From NCBI GenBank assembly GCA_003487005.1, contig DNFG01000439.1, positions 1 through 8,891 of the forward strand: a stretch of 8,891 nt of DNA. Reading direction: 5' to 3'. The position numbers were made by a program, and so were the translations under genes. Shown piece after piece: positions 7,058-8,891 of the stretch; position 1 is the stretch's first letter, and each line of letters begins with the position of its first letter. This stretch comes from Bryobacterales bacterium (lineage in GTDB: Bacteria > Acidobacteriota > Terriglobia > Bryobacterales > Bryobacteraceae). The notes below the pieces were generated by a model. The model saw nothing but the letters and a program-made list of their open reading frames with translations. It was not told the origin of the DNA and ran no database searches.

Positions 7058-8691
7058 GACCTCTGGACTGGGTGGTGCTGGCGGTTTCGCTGGCGGGGAT
7101 AGTGTTGTACGGGTTGTGGCGGGGGCGGGGCAGCGACACCACACAGAAGTACCTGCTGGCGGGCAAGACGATGCCCTGGTACGCCATGGCGCTCTCGATC
7201 ATGGCGACGCAGGCGAGCGCCATTACGTTCATTTCGACGACCGGGCAGAGCTATGTGGACGGGATGCGCTTCGTGCAGTTCTACTTTGGCCTGCCGCTGG
7301 CGATGATCATCATTGCGGCGTACGTGGCGCCGCGGTTCCACGCGAGCGGGGTGTACACGGCGTACGAGTACCTGGAGCGGCGGTTTGACGCGCGGACGCG
7401 GGCGCTGGTCAGCGTGATCTTTTTGATTCAACGGGGGTTGGCGGTGGGCGTGGCGCTGTCGGCGCCGGCGCTGGTGCTGACGGTGATCATGGGGTGGCCG
7501 TCGGAGGTTACGACGCTTCTGATGGGGTTGACGGTGATCGGCTACACGGTCTCTGGGGGTATCGCGGCGGTGACGTGGACGGACTTCGTGCAGATGTTGG
7601 TGATGACGCTGGGGCTGGTGGCGGCACTGGTGACGGCGCTGTGGTTGTCACCGGTGGATCTGGGCGGGGCGCTGCAGGTGGCTGGCGCGGCAGGACGGCT
7701 GAATCCGGCGGTGTGGACTTTCGATCTGAACGACCGGTACAACGTGTGGAGCGGCGTGATCGGTGGGATGTTCCTGGCGCTGGCTTACTTTGGGTGCGAC
7801 CAGAGCCAGGTGCAGCGGTATCTGACGGGCAAATCCATCGCGCAGGCGAAGTTGAGCCTGTTGTTCAATGCTGTGGCGAAGATCCCGATGCAGTTCTTCA
7901 TCCTGTTCATTGGGGCGATGGTCTTTGTTTTCTTCACGTTCACGAAGCCGCCGGTGGTATTCGATCCGGGGGTACAGGCGAAGGCGGAGCAGACGGCGGG
8001 GTACGAGGCGGTGGAGCGTGAGTTCAACGTGGCGTGGAATGCCCGGAGAGCGGCGGCGGAGGCGTTGCCGGGGACGGAAGCGGAGTTCAAGGCGGCGCAG
8101 AAGGCGATGGATGTGGCCCGGGCCAAAGCCGCGACCCTGGCCGGGCACGAAGGGTTGAATGACACGAACTACATCTTTCTGTCGTTTGTGACCAGGTATA
8201 TGCCGGTGGGGGTGGTCGGACTGATCATGGCGGCGATCTTCGCGGCGGCGATGAGTACGATTTCGGCGGAGATCAACTCGCTGGCGACTGTTTCGGTGAT
8301 CGACGTGTACCGGCGGCACTTGAGGAAGGAGGCGGACGACCGGCATTACCTGCGGGCGTCGCGCTGGGCGACGGGGTTCTGGGGAATGTATGCGGTGGTG
8401 ACGGCGCAGTATGCGACCAATCTGGGATCGCTGATCGAGGCCGTGAACATGTTGGGATCGCTGTTCTATGGGGGTCTCCTGGGGGTGTTTGGACTGGCCT
8501 TCTTCTATCCGAAGGTGACGGGGAGAGGGGCGTTCTATGGGGTGCTGCTGGGGGAGGCGGCGATCTTCGCGACCCGTTTCGGCACTGAGATCACGTTCCT
8601 GTGGTTCAACGTGATCGGATGCCTTGTCGTGATCGTTGCGGGAGTGATGATCAGCGCACTTGAGAGGCGTGGAACCGCGGCGGCGGAATGA
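7054..8691 (+). CDS. Sodium:solute symporter (SSS family)
   Basis: A 545-residue inner-membrane Na+-coupled uptake transporter of the SSS (SGLT/PutP-like, LeuT-fold) family. The first span is at about residues 4-22. It is followed by the family's conserved start of the core (YLLAGKTMPWYAMALSIMAT, 33-52, then QASAITFIS). Many further hydrophobic spans are evident, to about 12-13 in all. The sequence AAAMSTISAEINSLATVSVID (from about 398) carries S401 and T402, which correspond to the Na+-site Ser/Thr pair in the eighth core helix. Between two spans, residues about 298-366 form a charged, Ala/Glu/Lys-rich segment, likely a helical hairpin outside the bilayer. The start is GTG, overlapping the upstream stop, with GAGGG (7039-7043) ten bases before. 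Substrate class (sugar, amino acid, organic acid or nucleoside) cannot be assigned. Coupling to an exported PIG-L protein hints at a deacetylated or released sugar-like solute. Confidence 0.93.
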   Translation: MRPLDWVVLAVSLAGIVLYGLWRGRGSDTTQKYLLAGKTMPWYAMALSIMATQASAITFISTTGQSYVDGMRFVQFYFGLPLAMIIIAAYVAPRFHASGVYTAYEYLERRFDARTRALVSVIFLIQRGLAVGVALSAPALVLTVIMGWPSEVTTLLMGLTVIGYTVSGGIAAVTWTDFVQMLVMTLGLVAALVTALWLSPVDLGGALQVAGAAGRLNPAVWTFDLNDRYNVWSGVIGGMFLALAYFGCDQSQVQRYLTGKSIAQAKLSLLFNAVAKIPMQFFILFIGAMVFVFFTFTKPPVVFDPGVQAKAEQTAGYEAVEREFNVAWNARRAAAEALPGTEAEFKAAQKAMDVARAKAATLAGHEGLNDTNYIFLSFVTRYMPVGVVGLIMAAIFAAAMSTISAEINSLATVSVIDVYRRHLRKEADDRHYLRASRWATGFWGMYAVVTAQYATNLGSLIEAVNMLGSLFYGGLLGVFGLAFFYPKVTGRGAFYGVLLGEAAIFATRFGTEITFLWFNVIGCLVVIVAGVMISALERRGTAAAE

Positions 8692-8846
8692 CAAGGTCCA
8701 GGTTGGCCGGTGGACGGGCGGCCGGCGGGCATGAGCAGCTCGCGGCGAAAGCCAGCAACAGGTTTGCAATCAATACCTTGCACCGTACGAGGGTTCGATG
8801 ACTGATCGATGGTTGCGGGGGTGGCGAAACTTTTGTGAAAAAAAGA

Positions 8847-8876
8847 TTGCACAGGGACGATCTGTGCTGCTATTCT
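8847..8876 (+). promoter_or_regulatory. Candidate promoter for a gene beyond the right edge
   Basis: TTGCAC (8847-8852, 3 of 6 to the -35 consensus) is followed after 18 bases by TATTCT (8871-8876, 4 of 6 to the -10 consensus). The -10 has an extended TGC just upstream (8868-8870). Seven consecutive A residues at 8838-8844 could act as an UP-like element. The extended -10 and A-run partly compensate for the weak hexamers. No downstream coding start is visible before the window ends. Confidence 0.45.
8849..8867. repeat. Inverted repeat GCACAG-N7-CTGTGC inside the candidate promoter
   Basis: A perfect 6-bp dyad with arms 8849-8854 and 8862-8867 around a seven-base spacer. It begins inside the -35 box and ends just before the extended -10, so a dimeric regulator bound here would block RNA polymerase. 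Centre-to-centre spacing of the arms is 13 bases, a little over one helical turn. No regulator in the window is an obvious partner. Confidence 0.45.
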
Positions 8877-8891
8877 GGGGGACGTAGCCGC

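Larger units (their letters stand above)
8692..8891 (+). other. Non-coding region after the symporter gene
   Basis: No gene is supported in the last 200 bases. A GC stem, GCCGG (8706-8710) with CCGGC (8722-8726) and an 11-base loop, lies just after the stop but has no T-run, so a simple intrinsic terminator is not shown. TCGAT-GACTG-ATCGA (8795-8809) is a further short dyad. From about 8830 the base composition becomes AT-richer and a candidate promoter appears (separate entry). The next gene probably starts beyond the right edge. Confidence 0.5.

Noticed and set aside
8705..8726. GGCCGG...CCGGC stem as a terminator of the symporter operon
   Set aside because: Five-bp stem with an 11-base loop and no T-run; common by chance at this GC content.
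7648..8769. 373-residue minus-strand Arg/His-rich frame over the symporter
   Set aside because: No domain or plausible start signal, and the + strand frame is a clear SSS transporter.
1..8891. CRISPR arrays, tRNA or rRNA genes, insertion sequences and attachment sites
   Set aside because: Looked for and not seen: no regularly spaced direct repeats, no tRNA-like cloverleaf segments, and no transposase or integrase coding sequence. The window is nearly filled by seven ordinary coding regions.

Overview
The window is GC-rich bacterial chromosome with all real genes on the + strand. The best guess at the host is an Acidobacteriota soil bacterium, near Solibacter/Bryobacter. This rests on the G-rich codon use, the dnaK-dnaJ-hspR arrangement, and the pairing of a long secreted PIG-L protein with a sodium:solute symporter. 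It is an inference from gene content and recall; no marker gene is present to prove it.

Layout, left to right. (1) 1-660: the 3' end of a SagB-type nitroreductase-fold oxidoreductase, cut by the left edge. (2) 661-858: an intergenic regulatory region with a good sigma70-type promoter. A degenerate HAIR-like element, the HspR operator, overlaps its -35 box. (3) 859-4405: a heat-shock chaperone operon, dnaK, dnaJ and hspR, with short gaps and no grpE between dnaK and dnaJ. (4) 4406-4451: a short gap with a possible -10 box (TACAAT) and a small dyad. (5) 4452-8691: three translationally coupled genes: a large secreted PIG-L deacetylase-like protein with a C-terminal amidotransferase-like domain, a 41-residue single-span membrane protein, and an SSS-family sodium:solute symporter. 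(6) 8692-8891: a non-coding tail. It holds a candidate promoter for a gene beyond the right edge, with a perfect 6-bp inverted repeat between its -35 and -10 boxes.

How the genes work together. HspR probably represses its own operon through the site upstream of dnaK, with DnaK acting as co-repressor as in known HspR systems, so the operon would be induced when DnaK is titrated by unfolded protein. In the second cluster, stop/start overlaps tie the exported hydrolase, the tiny membrane protein and the symporter into one expression unit. The likely reading is a scavenging module: an extracytoplasmic deacetylase-like enzyme releases or modifies a small solute, and a Na+-coupled transporter with a small accessory subunit takes it up. 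The substrate cannot be read from sequence.

Most of the window is ordinary conserved content. The points most worth a second look are the symporter's tiny coupled partner, the HAIR-like operator and the dyad-bearing promoter at the right edge.
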